The translations under genes and the position numbers were made by a program. Positions 10,101 through 20,925 of a stretch of 64,000 nt of DNA are shown here, piece after piece. Under the pieces are notes generated by a model that saw only the letters and a program-made list of their open reading frames with translations, did no database searches and was not told the DNA's origin. Origin of the DNA: CAWFLT01 sp963816795 (GTDB lineage Bacteria > Acidobacteriota > Vicinamibacteria > Vicinamibacterales > SCN-69-37); the NCBI GenBank assembly GCA_963816795.1, contig CAWFLT010000016.1, positions 62,001-126,000 on the forward strand, written 5' to 3'. Position 1 is the first letter of the stretch. Each line of letters opens with the position of its first letter.

Positions 10101-10842
10101 ACTCCGGCGCTCGGATCCAGCACAACGCCGACGGCACCTGGTCGTACCGCGCCGATCAAGCGGAAGCGGACGAGTTGCTCGGCAACAACAATCCGGTAGC
10201 GCATACGATGAAGGCAAACTTCGTGTGGGATCTGCCGGATCTGAAGAGCAGCCAGACCGTGCTTCGGGCAATCGGCCTGGTGGTCAATGACTGGCAGCTC
10301 TCCGGCATCTGGACCGCGGCGACCGGCGGTGCCTATACGGTCGGCGTCAGCTACGCCAACAATGGCGCGGAACGTGAACCTGACCGGGAGCCCGGACTAC
10401 GGCGCGCGCGTGCGCCTCGTCGGCGATCCCGGCGCGGGGCTGCAGCAGCGATCCTGTACAAGCAGTTCAACACGGCCGCGTTCAAGGGGCCCGCTCTACC
10501 ACAGCGTGGGTCTCGAATCGGGGAACGGCTACCTGCGGGGATGCTTCACGAGCGTGCTCGATCTCGCGATCGCCCGGAACATCCGCCTCGGCGGCGAGCC
10601 GGAACATCCAGCTGCGCGTCGACATGTTCAACGCGCCGAACCGGCCATCATCACGGGACGTCAACACGACGATGAACCTGACGAACCCGAATGATCCGAC
10701 GAACGATCACCAACCTGCACGATGCAATCGGACGACCCTCTGATCCCGAATCGCGGTCGCTGCCGAGTCAGGCGGGCTTCGGCGTCGCGACTGGCTACCA
10801 GGCGCCGAGGACGATTCAGTTCCAGGTGCGCTTTCGTTCTAA
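7148..10842 (+). CDS. TonB-dependent receptor 1, Oar-like with carboxypeptidase-regulatory domain (frameshifted as read)
   Basis: An outer-membrane TonB-dependent transporter of about 1,230 residues. It has a signal peptide (MIGRRRVSIFAVAVFALLAI), a carboxypeptidase-regulatory-like Ig fold (TVKDGQGGVIPGASVTL), a plug domain (DGVSTMDTGSN, ESIAEVKVL, YQAEYGRSSG) and a long barrel ending PRTIQFQVRF. AGGAGG lies just ahead of ATG 7148. Conserved protein continues through frame changes near 8155, 8214, 8832 and 10368, and several more between 10430 and 10840; the main intact stretches are 7148-8155, 8215-8832 and 8832-10368. The closing TAA at 10840-10842 becomes in frame if one base is restored in the RF(S)F ending. 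The indels sit largely in short homopolymers. It probably imports a glycan or glycoside for the flanking enzymes. Confidence 0.8.
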
Positions 10843-10855
10843 GGCGCTGAGAAGA

Positions 10856-11001
10856 CCACGAGGGCACGGAGAAGAGCTAGAGATCACGGAGAAGAACCTT
10901 AAGTAAGTGGACACCCCGCGCCGCTCGGCGGCGCGGGCCCGAGGCGCGGGGGTGGGGCCCCGCGCCAGTAATCGCTAGAGGGCACGGAGACGAGCTAGAG
11001 T
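10856..11001 (+). repeat. Family A and B composite repeat cluster
   Basis: Two family A units (ACGGAG at 10866 and 10886) are followed by one family B module (about 10904-10970). The B module opens GTGGACACCCCGCGCCG and closes with a GC hairpin around GGGGTGGGGCCCC. Another A unit follows at about 10980-10999. It fills the gap between TonB receptor 1 and the second isomerase-like gene. Confidence 0.8.
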
Positions 11002-11058
11002 ATGGAGAGCGGCGGGTTCCGGGCACCCGGAACCCGCCGTCTGATTTGGAGTGATGCC

Positions 11059-12246
11059 ATGTTGACCCGACGTGAATTTGGAAAGTACGCGCTGGCAACC
11101 CTGCCTGCCGCGACTGTGGTTGGTAGCACCGGGATGCTGCGCGCGTTGGCCCAGGCGAAGCCGAACTCGCTGGTCGATGGCGTTCAGCTTGGCGCCATCA
11201 CCTACAGCTTCCGCAGCATGCCCGATCAGAGCGCTGAAGCGACGCTGCGCTACATCGTCGAGTCGGGCATCAGCGCCGTCGAGATTATGGGCGGACCGGT
11301 CGAGAGCTTTGCCGGGATTCCGACGGCGCCGCCGCGCGGCGGCGGGCCGGGCGGTGGCGGCGGCGGTCGCGGACCGGGTGGCGGCGGTCGCGGTCCTGGC
11401 GGCGGTGCAGGCGCCGGCGCGCCCGCGCTTCCGGAAGGCGCCACGATGGGCAACTGGAACGGCCAGCCGTGTGTCATTCCAGCAGCCGGAGGCGGGGGCG
11501 GCGGCAACCGTGGCGGCGGACGTGGCCGTGGCGGCGCGCCCGGCGCGGAACTGACGCCGGAACAGCAAGCCGCAGCCGCAGCTCAGCAGGCGGCCCAACA
11601 GGAACTCGCGGCCAAGGTCAAAGCGTGGCGCACGAGCGTGTCGATGGACCCGTTCAAGAAGCTGCGCAAGATGTACAACGACGCCGGCGTGACCATCTAC
11701 GCGTGGAAGCAGCTCAGCACCAGCTGGTCCGACGAGGAATACGAGTACGCCTTCAACGTCGCCGAAGCGCTCGGGTGCACCCACACGACACTCGAACTCC
11801 CGACCGACGCCGCCGCGCTCAAGCGCCTCGGCGACTTCGCGATGAAGAAGAAGATCTACGCGGCGTACCACACGCACGCGCAAGGCAACATGACGGCCTT
11901 CGATCAGGCGTTCGCGATCTCGAAGGGCAACATGGCGAACGTCGACTTCGGCCACTACGTCGCGGCCGGCAACGTCGGCGGGACGCCCATGCAGTTCCTC
12001 GAGAAACACCACGACCGCATTTCTAGCTTCCACCTCAAGGATCGGACGACACCCGCCAACTGCTCGCTGAACCTGCCGTTCGGCACCGGCGAGACGCCGA
12101 TCAAAGAAATTCTTCAGATGGTGAAGAAGAACAGGTGGAATATCCCGGCGTCAATCGAGCTCGAGTACAGCATTCCCGAAGGCTCGGATGCCGTGAAGGA
12201 AACACGCAAGTGCATTGAGTACTGTCGCGCGGCCCTGACGAGTTAA
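11059..12246 (+). CDS. Tat-exported sugar phosphate isomerase/epimerase-like TIM-barrel protein, paralogue 2
   Basis: This intact 395-residue protein is a close paralogue of the gene at 2968-4204. It shares the twin-arginine leader (TRREFGKYALATLPAA), the barrel motifs (GAITYSFRSMPDQSAE, YHTHAQGNMTAFDQAF, NVDFGHYV, SSFHLKDRT, SIELEYS) and a Gly-rich insert of different length (about residues 93-163). The start is ATG 11059, with TTGGAGTG about 8 bases upstream; an upstream ATG at 11002 would place the Tat motif far inside. The conserved Glu and His positions suggest a metal-dependent barrel enzyme. It follows TonB receptor 1, so the two paralogues bracket the receptor. Substrate unknown; processing of 3-keto-sugars is a reasonable hypothesis given the Gfo/Idh/MocA neighbour. 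Confidence 0.88.
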   Translation: MLTRREFGKYALATLPAATVVGSTGMLRALAQAKPNSLVDGVQLGAITYSFRSMPDQSAEATLRYIVESGISAVEIMGGPVESFAGIPTAPPRGGGPGGGGGGRGPGGGGRGPGGGAGAGAPALPEGATMGNWNGQPCVIPAAGGGGGGNRGGGRGRGGAPGAELTPEQQAAAAAQQAAQQELAAKVKAWRTSVSMDPFKKLRKMYNDAGVTIYAWKQLSTSWSDEEYEYAFNVAEALGCTHTTLELPTDAAALKRLGDFAMKKKIYAAYHTHAQGNMTAFDQAFAISKGNMANVDFGHYVAAGNVGGTPMQFLEKHHDRISSFHLKDRTTPANCSLNLPFGTGETPIKEILQMVKKNRWNIPASIELEYSIPEGSDAVKETRKCIEYCRAALTS

Positions 12247-12269
12247 GGGCTGGACTGGGCGCTTGTCAC

Positions 12270-12294
12270 GCGCGGCTCACAACTCGAGCCGCGC
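12270..12294. terminator. Hairpin between convergent genes, possible terminator
   Basis: GCGCGGCTC (12270-12278) pairs perfectly with GAGCCGCGC (12286-12294) around a 7-base loop. It lies between the convergent stops at 12246 and 12311. There is no clear T run, so a factor-independent terminator is only possible. Confidence 0.4.
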
Positions 12295-12310
12295 TACGTA
12301 CCGACCAGCT

Positions 12311-13696
12311 CTAACTTGATCCTTTTTTCGGCACTGCCACCCACAACCGGCTGCGGACCGTGACGTTCGGCGTGTTGGTGACCTTCACGCGGAGCTCCCG
12401 CAGCCGTCCGCGATCCGCATCGGTCGGTTCGACGCCCAGCAAATAGTGTGACGAGGTCTCGCGGAGCACGCGCGCGAGCGCACCTTCGCCGGACCCGACC
12501 AGCACGCGCAGCATCGTGCCGCCCGACGCGCCGGAGAACATGTCCAGCAGGCGGCTGAGCATCACCGACTCGCGCTCCTGCGACGTGCCGGCGCGATTGG
12601 TCCGCCGCTTTTCGGCCGAGTACGACTGCACAGCCGAAGTGTCGACATGGAGCGCATACACGTTGGTGTTGGCCTCGGCGGCGGCGCGGCCGAGCGCCTG
12701 CGCCAGATCGTCGACGTTGGGCCGGCCGCCGGGCCGGTCGCTGGCGGTGATGCCGCCGCTCATCAGCACGACCGTCTTGCGTTCCGGCACGACCGACAGA
12801 TTCCGGATCAATGACATCAGGCCGTTCAGCGCCATCGTCGCCTGGCCTTCGTAGAAGTACGACATCGACTCGGCGTCGAGCCGGATGTTGGCGGCGCACG
12901 TCTGGTCGGTGACTCCGCCGCATTCCCGCATCTGCACGCGCCGGAGTGCGGCGGTCTCCGACGAGGCCGAGCTGGCGGGGTTGGCGGCAACGGCGGCTGC
13001 CGTGGCCCGGCCCAGCCCCAGGCCTGAGGACATGGCTGCACTTTCGGCAGTGATGTCGACGACTTCGGCCGGTGAGAGGTGGTACGCGCTCTCCATCGAC
13101 TGTCGGGCGCCGACGACCGTGTTGAGCTTCGTGATGATCGAGCGGTGTTCGGTCGTCGGGGCCGATCGCTCGCCGACCGGGAACGTGAACAGGCCGACCT
13201 GGTCCTCAGGGCGCAGCGCCTTGATGAATCCCGTGGCGGCGCTGACGACCCCGCGCGAGTCGCCGACGCTGAAACTGTTGATGTCCACCGCGATCATGAA
13301 GATGCGGCCCGGCAGAGGCGGCCCGCTCGGGCCCGCCTCTGCGCGCCCGGCGGCAGTCGTGCTGGCCAACGGCGCATCGCCCTCGGTTGTCGAGGTCACG
13401 CTCCTAACGAAATTGGCGGAGACGACGCGGCGCTTCCGGCCGTCGATGGTGACCTCGAATTTTTCGGGCCCGAGGTTGGGGATGGGTAGGCCGTCGCGAT
13501 CGACAACCTGGACGTCGACGGCGACCAGGTCGACGGTGGCGCGGAAGGTCGCTTGCTGCGCGCCGGCTGCCGGCCCGCCTGGGTAGGAGATCAACAGGCC
13601 GGCGACGACGACTCCGGCGGCGCCAAGTGCGCGCAGCCGGGCTGGCCGAAGGATGAAGTTGATGGGAACCCCTCCCGGCGTAGGGTAACACGGCAA
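12311..13696 (-). CDS. VWFA-related domain protein (acidobacterial type), paralogue 1
   Basis: The 461-residue secreted protein has a hydrophobic leader (GAAGVVVAGLLISYPGG) followed by AQQATFRATVDLVAVDVQVVD, the standard opening of the acidobacterial 'VWFA-related' family. A von Willebrand A-like region follows (MIAVDINSFSVGD, RKTVVLMSGG, VYALHVDTS), then the C-terminal SSHYLLGVEPTD stretch. Its MIDAS loop (DINSFS) departs from classical DxSxS, so metal-dependent ligand binding is unsure. The start is ambiguous: ATG at 13696 is the only early ATG, but a GGGAGGGG run just downstream of it hints at a later non-standard start. It is convergent with the isomerase-like gene. A paralogue lies at the right edge of the window. 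Function in this family is unknown. Confidence 0.75.
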   Translation of the reverse strand: MPCYPTPGGVPINFILRPARLRALGAAGVVVAGLLISYPGGPAAGAQQATFRATVDLVAVDVQVVDRDGLPIPNLGPEKFEVTIDGRKRRVVSANFVRSVTSTTEGDAPLASTTAAGRAEAGPSGPPLPGRIFMIAVDINSFSVGDSRGVVSAATGFIKALRPEDQVGLFTFPVGERSAPTTEHRSIITKLNTVVGARQSMESAYHLSPAEVVDITAESAAMSSGLGLGRATAAAVAANPASSASSETAALRRVQMRECGGVTDQTCAANIRLDAESMSYFYEGQATMALNGLMSLIRNLSVVPERKTVVLMSGGITASDRPGGRPNVDDLAQALGRAAAEANTNVYALHVDTSAVQSYSAEKRRTNRAGTSQERESVMLSRLLDMFSGASGGTMLRVLVGSGEGALARVLRETSSHYLLGVEPTDADRGRLRELRVKVTNTPNVTVRSRLWVAVPKKGSS

Positions 13697-13710
13697 GAAC
13701 GAGGGGAGGG

Positions 13711-13752
13711 CGAGGCCACGGAGGAAGAGCTAGAGGACACGGAGAAGAGCAG
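13711..13752 (+). repeat. Family A repeat, two units
   Basis: Two diverged copies of the ACGGAGAAGAGC unit lie between the divergent VWFA gene and TonB receptor 2. Confidence 0.7.
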
Positions 13753-13774
13753 GCGTTTCGCCGTGCAAGAACGA

Positions 13775-13831
13775 GCCGTTTCTCATAGTTCCCGGGATAT
13801 ATGATTGCAACGATCACGCGCAATCGATTAC
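13775..13831 (+). promoter_or_regulatory. Shared upstream motifs before TonB receptor 2
   Basis: GCCGTTTCTCATAG (13775-13788) and GCAATCGATTAC (13820-13831) are identical to motifs ahead of the Gfo/Idh/MocA gene at 1086-1099 and 1230-1241. The spacing between the two motifs differs. The second resembles a LacI-type operator half-palindrome with central CG. A shared regulator is an inference. Confidence 0.4.
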
Positions 13832-13900
13832 TCGGCGGCCCCCAGCCCGCGTCCGGACTCCCGGGGGCGCCGCTGTGCGCTGCTTGTGCTGGAGGATGGG

Positions 13901-16900
13901 ATGAATAGTGTGTTTGGCAAGCGCGTCGCCTGTCGACTGGCGATCGCGACCGTCGCGCTCTTCGCGTTCGCGACGATTGGTACTTCGCAGACGATTACCG
14001 CCACCGTGACCGGCAGCGTGAAAGACGGTCAGGGCGGCGTGATTCCCGGCGCCACCGTGGTGCTCCTCAGTGAGAGCCGCGGTACGAAATCCACCCCCGC
14101 GGTGACCAACGCCACCGGCGACTTCGTCCTCCCGAACGTCCCGGCGGATACCTACAGCGTCGAAGTCACGATGAGCGGCTTCAAAACGCTCAAGCGCTCC
14201 GGGATCATCGTCGGCGCCGGCAACCGCGTCGAAGTCGGCACGCTGACGATTGAAGTGGGCGGCATGTCGGAAACGATCGAGGTCAAGGGCGAGTCGCCCG
14301 TGATCCAGTCCAACAGCGGCGAGCGTTCGTTCACGATTCCGACCGAATCGGTGACCAACCTGCCGATTGCAAACCGCAGCTTCACGCAGTTGGCGCTCCT
14401 CGCCCCTGGCGTCACGACCGACGGCAACTCGACGCCGCAGCGGCTCGGCGGCGGCGGCGACCCGCAGATCATGATGGACGGCGTGTCGACGATGGACACC
14501 GGCAGCAACCGGCCGCTGCTGATGATGAACGTCGAGTCGATCGCCGAAGTGAAGGTCCTCACGTCCGGCTACCAGGCCGAGTTCGGGCGCGCCAGCGGCG
14601 TGCAGGTCACGGCCGTGACCAAGACCGGCAGCAACCGGTTCCGCGGATCGGTCTATGACGTCGAGCGCAACTCGGATTGGAACTCGAACAGCCGGCAGAA
14701 CATCCTGAACGGCAACCCGAAGAACATCGCGAAGGAACGCGACTTTGGATTCTCGATTGGCGGTCCGGTCGGCAAGCCCGGCGGATCGAACAAGCTGTTC
14801 TTCTTCTATGCGCAGGAGTTCTCCCCGCGCACGCGCGGCAATGAAGTCGTGAACTATCGGATGCCGACGGCCGCCGAGCGGCAGGGCGACTTCTCAGCGA
14901 CGACTGACAACAACGGCGCGCTCTATCCCTACGTTCGCGACCCGCGCCTCGCCGGCGCCTGCACCGCGCAGGATCAGGCGGCCTGCTTCCGCGACGGCGG
15001 CGTGCTCGGCAAGATCCCGGCGAACATGCTCTATCAGACCGGATTGAACATCCTCAATCTGTATCCGCTGCCGACCACCGAGAACGTGCCGGCCGGACAG
15101 GCCTTCAACTACACGGGGACGCGGCCGGCCGAGAGCATCTACTCGTGGCAGCCGGCCGTCCGCCTCGACTACCAGGCCTCGACGGCGCTGCGCGCGTCGT
15201 TCAAGTACTCGGCGTGGGATCAGAAGGCGCAGACGTTCCTCGGCACGATCCCCGGCTTCAACGACACACGGATGCAGGCCGCTCCGGTCTCGAGCCTCGA
15301 CAGCATCGGTCAACTACCAGTTGACGCCGACGATGTTCCTCGAGGCGACGTTCGGCCGCAGCTCGAATCAGCTGGCCGGCTGCGCGCAGGCGCAGTCGGG
15401 CACCGGCGCGATCTTCTGCAACAACGCCAGCGGGACGCCAGGGCGTCCCGGTGACGCCGTCGGCCAGTCTCGCGGCGACCGGCTTGTCGAACCTGCCGTT
15501 CCTGTTCCCCGATGCGACCGTCCTCAAGGACGGCTACTACGCGATCAAGGCGCTCAACGAGCTCCAGCCGGCGTTCTGGGACGGCACGCGCATGTCCAAG
15601 GTGCCGACCTTCTCGTACGGCGGACGCGTCGGCAACGCGCCGCCGACGCTCGGGTTCCCTGGCTGGTTCAACATCAACACCACGAATGACTTCTCAGTCA
15701 GCGCGACGAAGCTGCACGGCCGCCACACGTTCAAGGCCGGCTTCTACAACACCCACAGCTACAAGGCCGAGCAGACGAGCAACAACGCGTTCGGCAACAT
15801 CAGCTTCTCGCACGACAATCCCGGCACCAATCCGTGCGATACGTCGTTCGGCTACGCCAACGCGGCGACCGGCTGCTTCCAGTCGTTCCAGCAGGCGCAG
15901 AAGTACATCGAGACGGCATCGGTCTACAACAACACCGAGGGCTACATCCAGGACAACTGGAAGGTGAGCGATCGGATGACGCTCGACTACGGCCTGCGCT
16001 TCGTGCACCAGCAGGCGCAGTACGACACGCTCGATCAGGCGTCGAACTTCCTGCCGGAGAAATGGGCGATCGGCTCGGCCCCGTACCTGTACGTGCCGGG
16101 TTGTACGGTCGCGCAGAATCCGGGCGCCGCCTGTCCGGCGGCGAACCGCCAGGCGAAGGATCCGCGGACGGGCCAGTTCCTCGGTCCGAACTCGGTGCTC
16201 GCGATCGCGACGCTCGTCCCCAACTCCGGCAACACCCTGAACGGTCTGTACATGGCCGGCCAGGAAGGGCTGCCGAAGGCGACCTACTCCGCGCCGGCGC
16301 TCGGCATCGCGCCGCGCTTCGGCATGGCGTATGACGTGACGGGCGAACAGAAGATCGTCCTGCGCGGCGGCCTCGGCCTCTACTTCGACCGGCCGAGCTC
16401 GACGACGTTCTCGGGCGGCGTCAACAACCCGCCGACCTCCGGCACCGTCACGGTCCGCTATGCGAACCTGCAGAACCTCGGCACCGGCGGCCTCTCGACC
16501 GCCGGCGCGCCGTCGCTCTCGGCGTTCCCGCGCGACATCAAGCTCCCGTCCGACACGCAATGGAATGCCGAAGCGCAGATGATGCTGCCGTGGTCGTCGT
16601 CGCTCTCGGTCGCGTACGTCGGCCATCACAGCTTCAACACGTTCCAGGGCACGAACATCAACACGGTGGACCTCGGGTCCACGTTCCTGCCGGAGAACCA
16701 GGACACGACGCTGGCGGCCAGCACGATTCCTGGCGCGACGCCGGTGTCGGACGACCTGATGCGCGAGATCCGCGGCTACGGCAACATCAACCTGCAATGG
16801 CAGCGCGGCTGGCGGACCTATCACTCGATCCAGTTGTCGTTCCAGCGCCGCTTCCAGAACGGCATCTCGTTCGGCTTCACGGACACGATCGGGCTCTACG

Positions 16901-17649
16901 ATCGGCAGCAGGCCCCCGCGCGGCTCGAACCACAATGCTGACGGCAGCTATTACCGGTGCGCGACGATCAGGCGCTCGCGGACGAACTGCTGGGCCAGAA
17001 CAATCCGCAGTCGCACATCATGCGCCTGAACTTCGTGTGGGATCTCCCGGACCTTCGTTCGGACAACACCGCGTTGAAGACGATCGGCTACGTGATCAAC
17101 GACTGGCAGTTCTCAGGGATCTGGGACGGCCGGACGGGCACGGCGTACACGGTCGGCTTCAGCTACCAGTCGGGCGGCGGCAACCGCAACCTGACCGGCT
17201 CGGACAACTTCGCGCCGCGCGTCGTCGTCGTGAGTGATCCCGGCGGCGGCTGCAACAACAGCGACATGTACCGGCAGTTCAACGTGAATTCGTTCCAGGG
17301 ACCGCTCGTCAACAGCGTCGGCCTCGAATCGGGCAACAGTTACCTGAAGGGCTGCTTCACGAGCGTGCTCGACCTCGCGATCGCACGCAATTTCCGGCTC
17401 CCAGGCGGCCGGAGCATTCAGCTCCGCGTCGACATGTTCAACGCACCGGATCAGGCCATCATCACCAATCGCAACACGACGATGAACCTGACGACGACGG
17501 CGGACCCGGTGACGATCATCAACCTGCCGTACGACGCCAACGGCAACATCCTGCCGAACCGCGTGCGGCCGAACCAGTCCGGGTTCGGCCAGGCGACTCA
17601 GTGGCAGAATCCGCGGACGATCCAAATGCAGGTACGCTTCTCCTTCTGA
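13901..17649 (+). CDS. TonB-dependent receptor 2, Oar-like with carboxypeptidase-regulatory domain (frameshifted as read)
   Basis: A close relative of receptor 1, about 1,245 residues. It has a signal peptide (CRLAIATVALFAFATIG), a carboxypeptidase-regulatory-like domain (VKDGQGGVIPGATVVLL), a plug (DGVSTMDTGSNRP, ESIAEVKVLTSGYQAEFG) and a barrel ending in NPRTIQMQVRFSF, with the terminal aromatic typical of outer-membrane proteins. GGAGG at 13891-13895 precedes ATG 13901. The frame changes near 15305, 15440 (an extra G), 16925 and 16953. Intact stretches are 13901-15300, 15451-16925 and 16957-17649, and conserved sequence resumes straight after each break. A strong terminator follows at 17670. 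It probably takes up an oligosaccharide or related substrate. Confidence 0.82.
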
Positions 17650-17669
17650 AGAGCGACTCAGAGAAGCGT

Positions 17670-17715
17670 GAGGGCACGGAGAAGAACCGCTCTTTTCCGT
17701 GCCCTCGGGCTTTTT
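17670..17715 (+). terminator. Rho-independent terminator after TonB receptor 2
   Basis: GAGGGCACGGA (17670-17680) pairs with TCCGTGCCCTC (17696-17706), extended to about 16 pairs with one mismatch. It is followed by GGGCTTTTT (17707-17715). The left arm is itself a family A repeat unit, which suggests how such units could arise from or form terminators. Confidence 0.75.
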
Positions 17716-17749
17716 CCTGGCATACCCTACCTTCATCCTGTCCGACACC

Positions 17750-20700
17750 ATGAGTGTTCCTCGCCGCGCCGCTCTCGTGTTGTTGCTGCTTGGCACCGTG
17801 ATCACTCCTGGCCTGACACGAGCCCAGAAGCCAGGCCCCTCCAAGCCAGACCTCGCGATCGAGCGCGAATTCGTCCAAACGGTGCGCCCGTTCGTCCGCG
17901 AATACTGCGCGCCGTGTCACAGCGGCGCACAGCCGGAAGCGCAGTTCGACCTGACATCTTTCACCACGATGTCCTCTGTGCTGGAAGACTTTCCGCATTG
18001 GACCCTGGTGATGGAGCGGCTCAGGCACGAGGAAATGCCGCCAATCTTCGAGCCGGCGCCGACGGCCAGTCTCCGCCAGCGGGTGATCGATTGGGTGAAG
18101 GCCGTGCGCGCGAACGAGCTGCGCAAGAACCCGGGCGATCCAGGACCTGTGCTGGCGCGCCGCTTGAGCAATTCCGAATATAACTACACCATCCGCGATC
18201 TCACCGGAGTCGACCTCAAGCCCACCAGGGAATTTCCGGTCGATCCGGCCAATCAGTCGGGGTTCGACAACACCGGCGAATCGCTGACGATGTCTCCGGC
18301 CTTGTTCAACAAGTACCTGTTGGCGGCGCGCGAAATCGCCGACCACATGGCGCTCACCCCGAACGGCTTTGTTTTCGCGCCTGGCCCCGTGCTGGCGGAG
18401 ACGGATCGCGACCAGTTTGCCATCAGGCGCATCGTCGACTTCTATCGATCCCAGCCGACTGACTATGCCGACTATTTTGAAGCGGCATGGCGGTACAAGC
18501 ACCGCCTGGCGCTTGGACATCCGGCGGCGACGCTCGTCAGCACTGCGCGAGCCCAAAAGGTCTCGCCGAGGTATTTGCCATTGGTTTGGCAGATCCTGGG
18601 TGAATCGGTCGCGTCGTCTCAGCAGGGAGCCGCTGAGGTTGGCCCCATCGCCAAGCTGCAAGCCATGTGGAAGGCCTTACCTGCGCCGACGTCCCGCCAG
18701 CTCAGTGCCAAGGAAGCGGAAACGCTTCGCGCGCGATCCGTTGAGATGCGCGATTTCGTGGTCCGGATCCGCAAGAACACTTCCATGCAATTCACAGCGC
18801 CGGTGGTGAGCGGTCCCCCCGCGCCGCCGCGTGACCCCGCCGCCGTCGCGGGGCGAGGGGGTGGTGGCCGAGGCCGCGGTGGACTGCCCGCCGCATCACA
18901 GCCGCTGCTCACCTGGAAGTACAACCAGTTCAATACCCACCGCAGGACGTTCGATCCAGGCGCTCTGCGGAACGACACCGATGCGCCTGAAGAACCGCCG
19001 AAGATTCCGCCATTCGCCGGCCTCCATGCGGAAGCCTCCGTGCGCTGGGCGGCCGTCATGAAGACGGCCCAATTGGCCGATCCTGATTTGGTAGTCCCCG
19101 CGCGCCAGCGCGCCCGTTATGAGGAATCGTTCGCGCGGTTCGCAAACGTCTTCCCAGATACGTTCTATGTCTCGGAACGTGGCAAGTTCTTCCCGGACAA
19201 TTCAGCCGATGCCGGACGTCTGCTGAGCGCCGGCTATCACAGCGTCATGGGCTCCTGGCGCGATGACAATCCACTGGTCGAGTTGATTCTGGACGAAAAG
19301 GGCAAGAAGGAGTTGGACAGGCTCTGGACTGAATTCGACTTCTACGCGAGTCACACGGCCCGGACATTCATTCAGTACTACTTCAATCAGAGCGGCGAGG
19401 TTCAGGGCGGCGGCTCTGAATCAGGTCGGCCGCGGCCCGTCGGCAAAGCCGTGACTGACTCTTCCGTGATCGCAGAGATAAGGGATCAGTACGTTGCATT
19501 GGCGAAGGCCAGCGGCAACGAGATCGCGGCGGCCTGGATGCCTCACCATTTCGATGGCATTGACGCGACGCTTCGGTCGCTCGAGAAGATGCGTGCCGCC
19601 GCTGAACCGGTTCAGTTGGAAGCGCTGACGAGCTTTGCGGCGCGCGCCTATCGCCGGCCCTTGACCCAGGCGGAGCGCGATGGCTTGGTGGTGTACTACC
19701 AGAAGCTCCGAAAACAGGGTGCCCTGTCGCATGAGGACGCGATGCGCGATTCGATCGCCAGCCTCCTGATTTCTCCGGTATTCCTGTATCGCGTCGATCT
19801 GCGCGATCCGGGCATGGGCAGTCCAACGTTGGTGTCGGCTCAGGCGGCGATCCCGCTGTCGGCGTACGACCTCGCGAGTCGGCTCAGCTATTTTCTCTGG
19901 TCCAGCATGCCCGATCAGGAGTTGTTGAACCATGCGGCCGCGGGCGATTTGACGCGGCGCGACGTGCTGATTGCCCAGGCTCGCCGAATGCTGAAAGACC
20001 CGCGCTCGCGCGGCCTCGCCACCGAGTTCGCGGCGAACTGGCTCGATTCGCGCCATTTTGAAAGGTTCAATTCTGTGGATCGCGAGCGCTTCCCGGCGTT
20101 CACCAACGATCTGCGAGAGGCGATGTTCGAGGAGCCCGTCCGGTTTGTCGAAGACGTGGTCAGGAATGACCGCTCGGTCCTCGACTTGCTGTATGGGAAT
20201 CACACGTTTGTGAATCCGGTGCTCGCCAGCCACTACGGCATTCCCGGCGTCACTGGCAAGAAAGATGACTGGGTCCGGGTCGATGATGCGGGGAAGTACG
20301 ACCGCGGGGGCTTGCTTCCGATGGCGGTTTTCCTCACCCAAAGTTCCCCGGGCCTGAGAACCAGCCCCGTCAAGCGCGGATACTGGGTGGTGCGCCGGCT
20401 TTTGGGCGAGGTGATTCCTCCTCCACCGCCACAAGTGCCGGACTTGCCTCAGGACGAAGCCAAGACGGATGCGCCATTGCGTGAGGTGCTGGCACAGCAT
20501 CGCTCGAATCCGCAGTGCGCCGGATGCCATGCGCGCTTCGACGTATTCGGATTGGCGCTGGAAGGGTACGGGCCCGTCGGCGAGGGCCGGACCAAGGACC
20601 TGGCTGGCCGCGCGATTGACGCGTCAGCCACCTTCCCGGGTGGATTGCAGGGCTCTGGCTTCCGGGGCGTGCAAGCTTACATCAAGGCCAAGCGTCAGCA

Positions 20701-20924
20701 GGACTTCCTTGACAACATCAGCCGCAAGCTGTTGTCGTATGCCCTCAGCCGCTACGCTGCAGTTCTCCGATGAACCGGTCATTGCGGAAATGACGGCGCG
20801 GATGAACGCAACCGGCCATCGATTCGGTTCTCTGGTTGAGACCATCGTTTCCAGTCGGCAGTTTCTGAACAGACGACGACCCGAATCCATTCAACCCAAT
20901 CAGGGCGTCAAGAAAGGCGGGTGA
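17750..20924 (+). CDS. DUF1592-family cytochrome-like protein (DUF1587/DUF1592/DUF1588/DUF1585 architecture, one frameshift as read)
   Basis: About 1,057 residues with a signal peptide (ALVLLLLGTVITPGL). There is an N-terminal haem-binding CAPCH at about 53-57, the DUF1587 block (RRLSNSEYNYTIRDLTGVDL), a Gly/Arg-rich insert, DUF1592 (SYFLWSSMPDQELL), DUF1588 with a second haem motif CAGCH (about 923-927), and DUF1585 at the C terminus. As read, the frame stops at 20773. The conserved ending (LQFSDEPVIAEM ... SSRQFLNRR) continues in another frame to TGA 20922-20924, so there is one indel near 20753. One base separates it from the DUF1552 gene, its usual partner in Planctomycetes and Acidobacteria. 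The start ATG 17750 gives a proper signal peptide. Periplasmic electron transfer is likely; the reaction is unknown. Confidence 0.85.
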
Positions 20925-20925
20925 C

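Noticed and set aside
7148..10842. Programmed frameshifting in the TonB receptors
   Set aside because: The shifts are numerous, in both directions, at different places in each paralogue and also in unrelated enzymes; no slippery-site-plus-structure pattern is shared.
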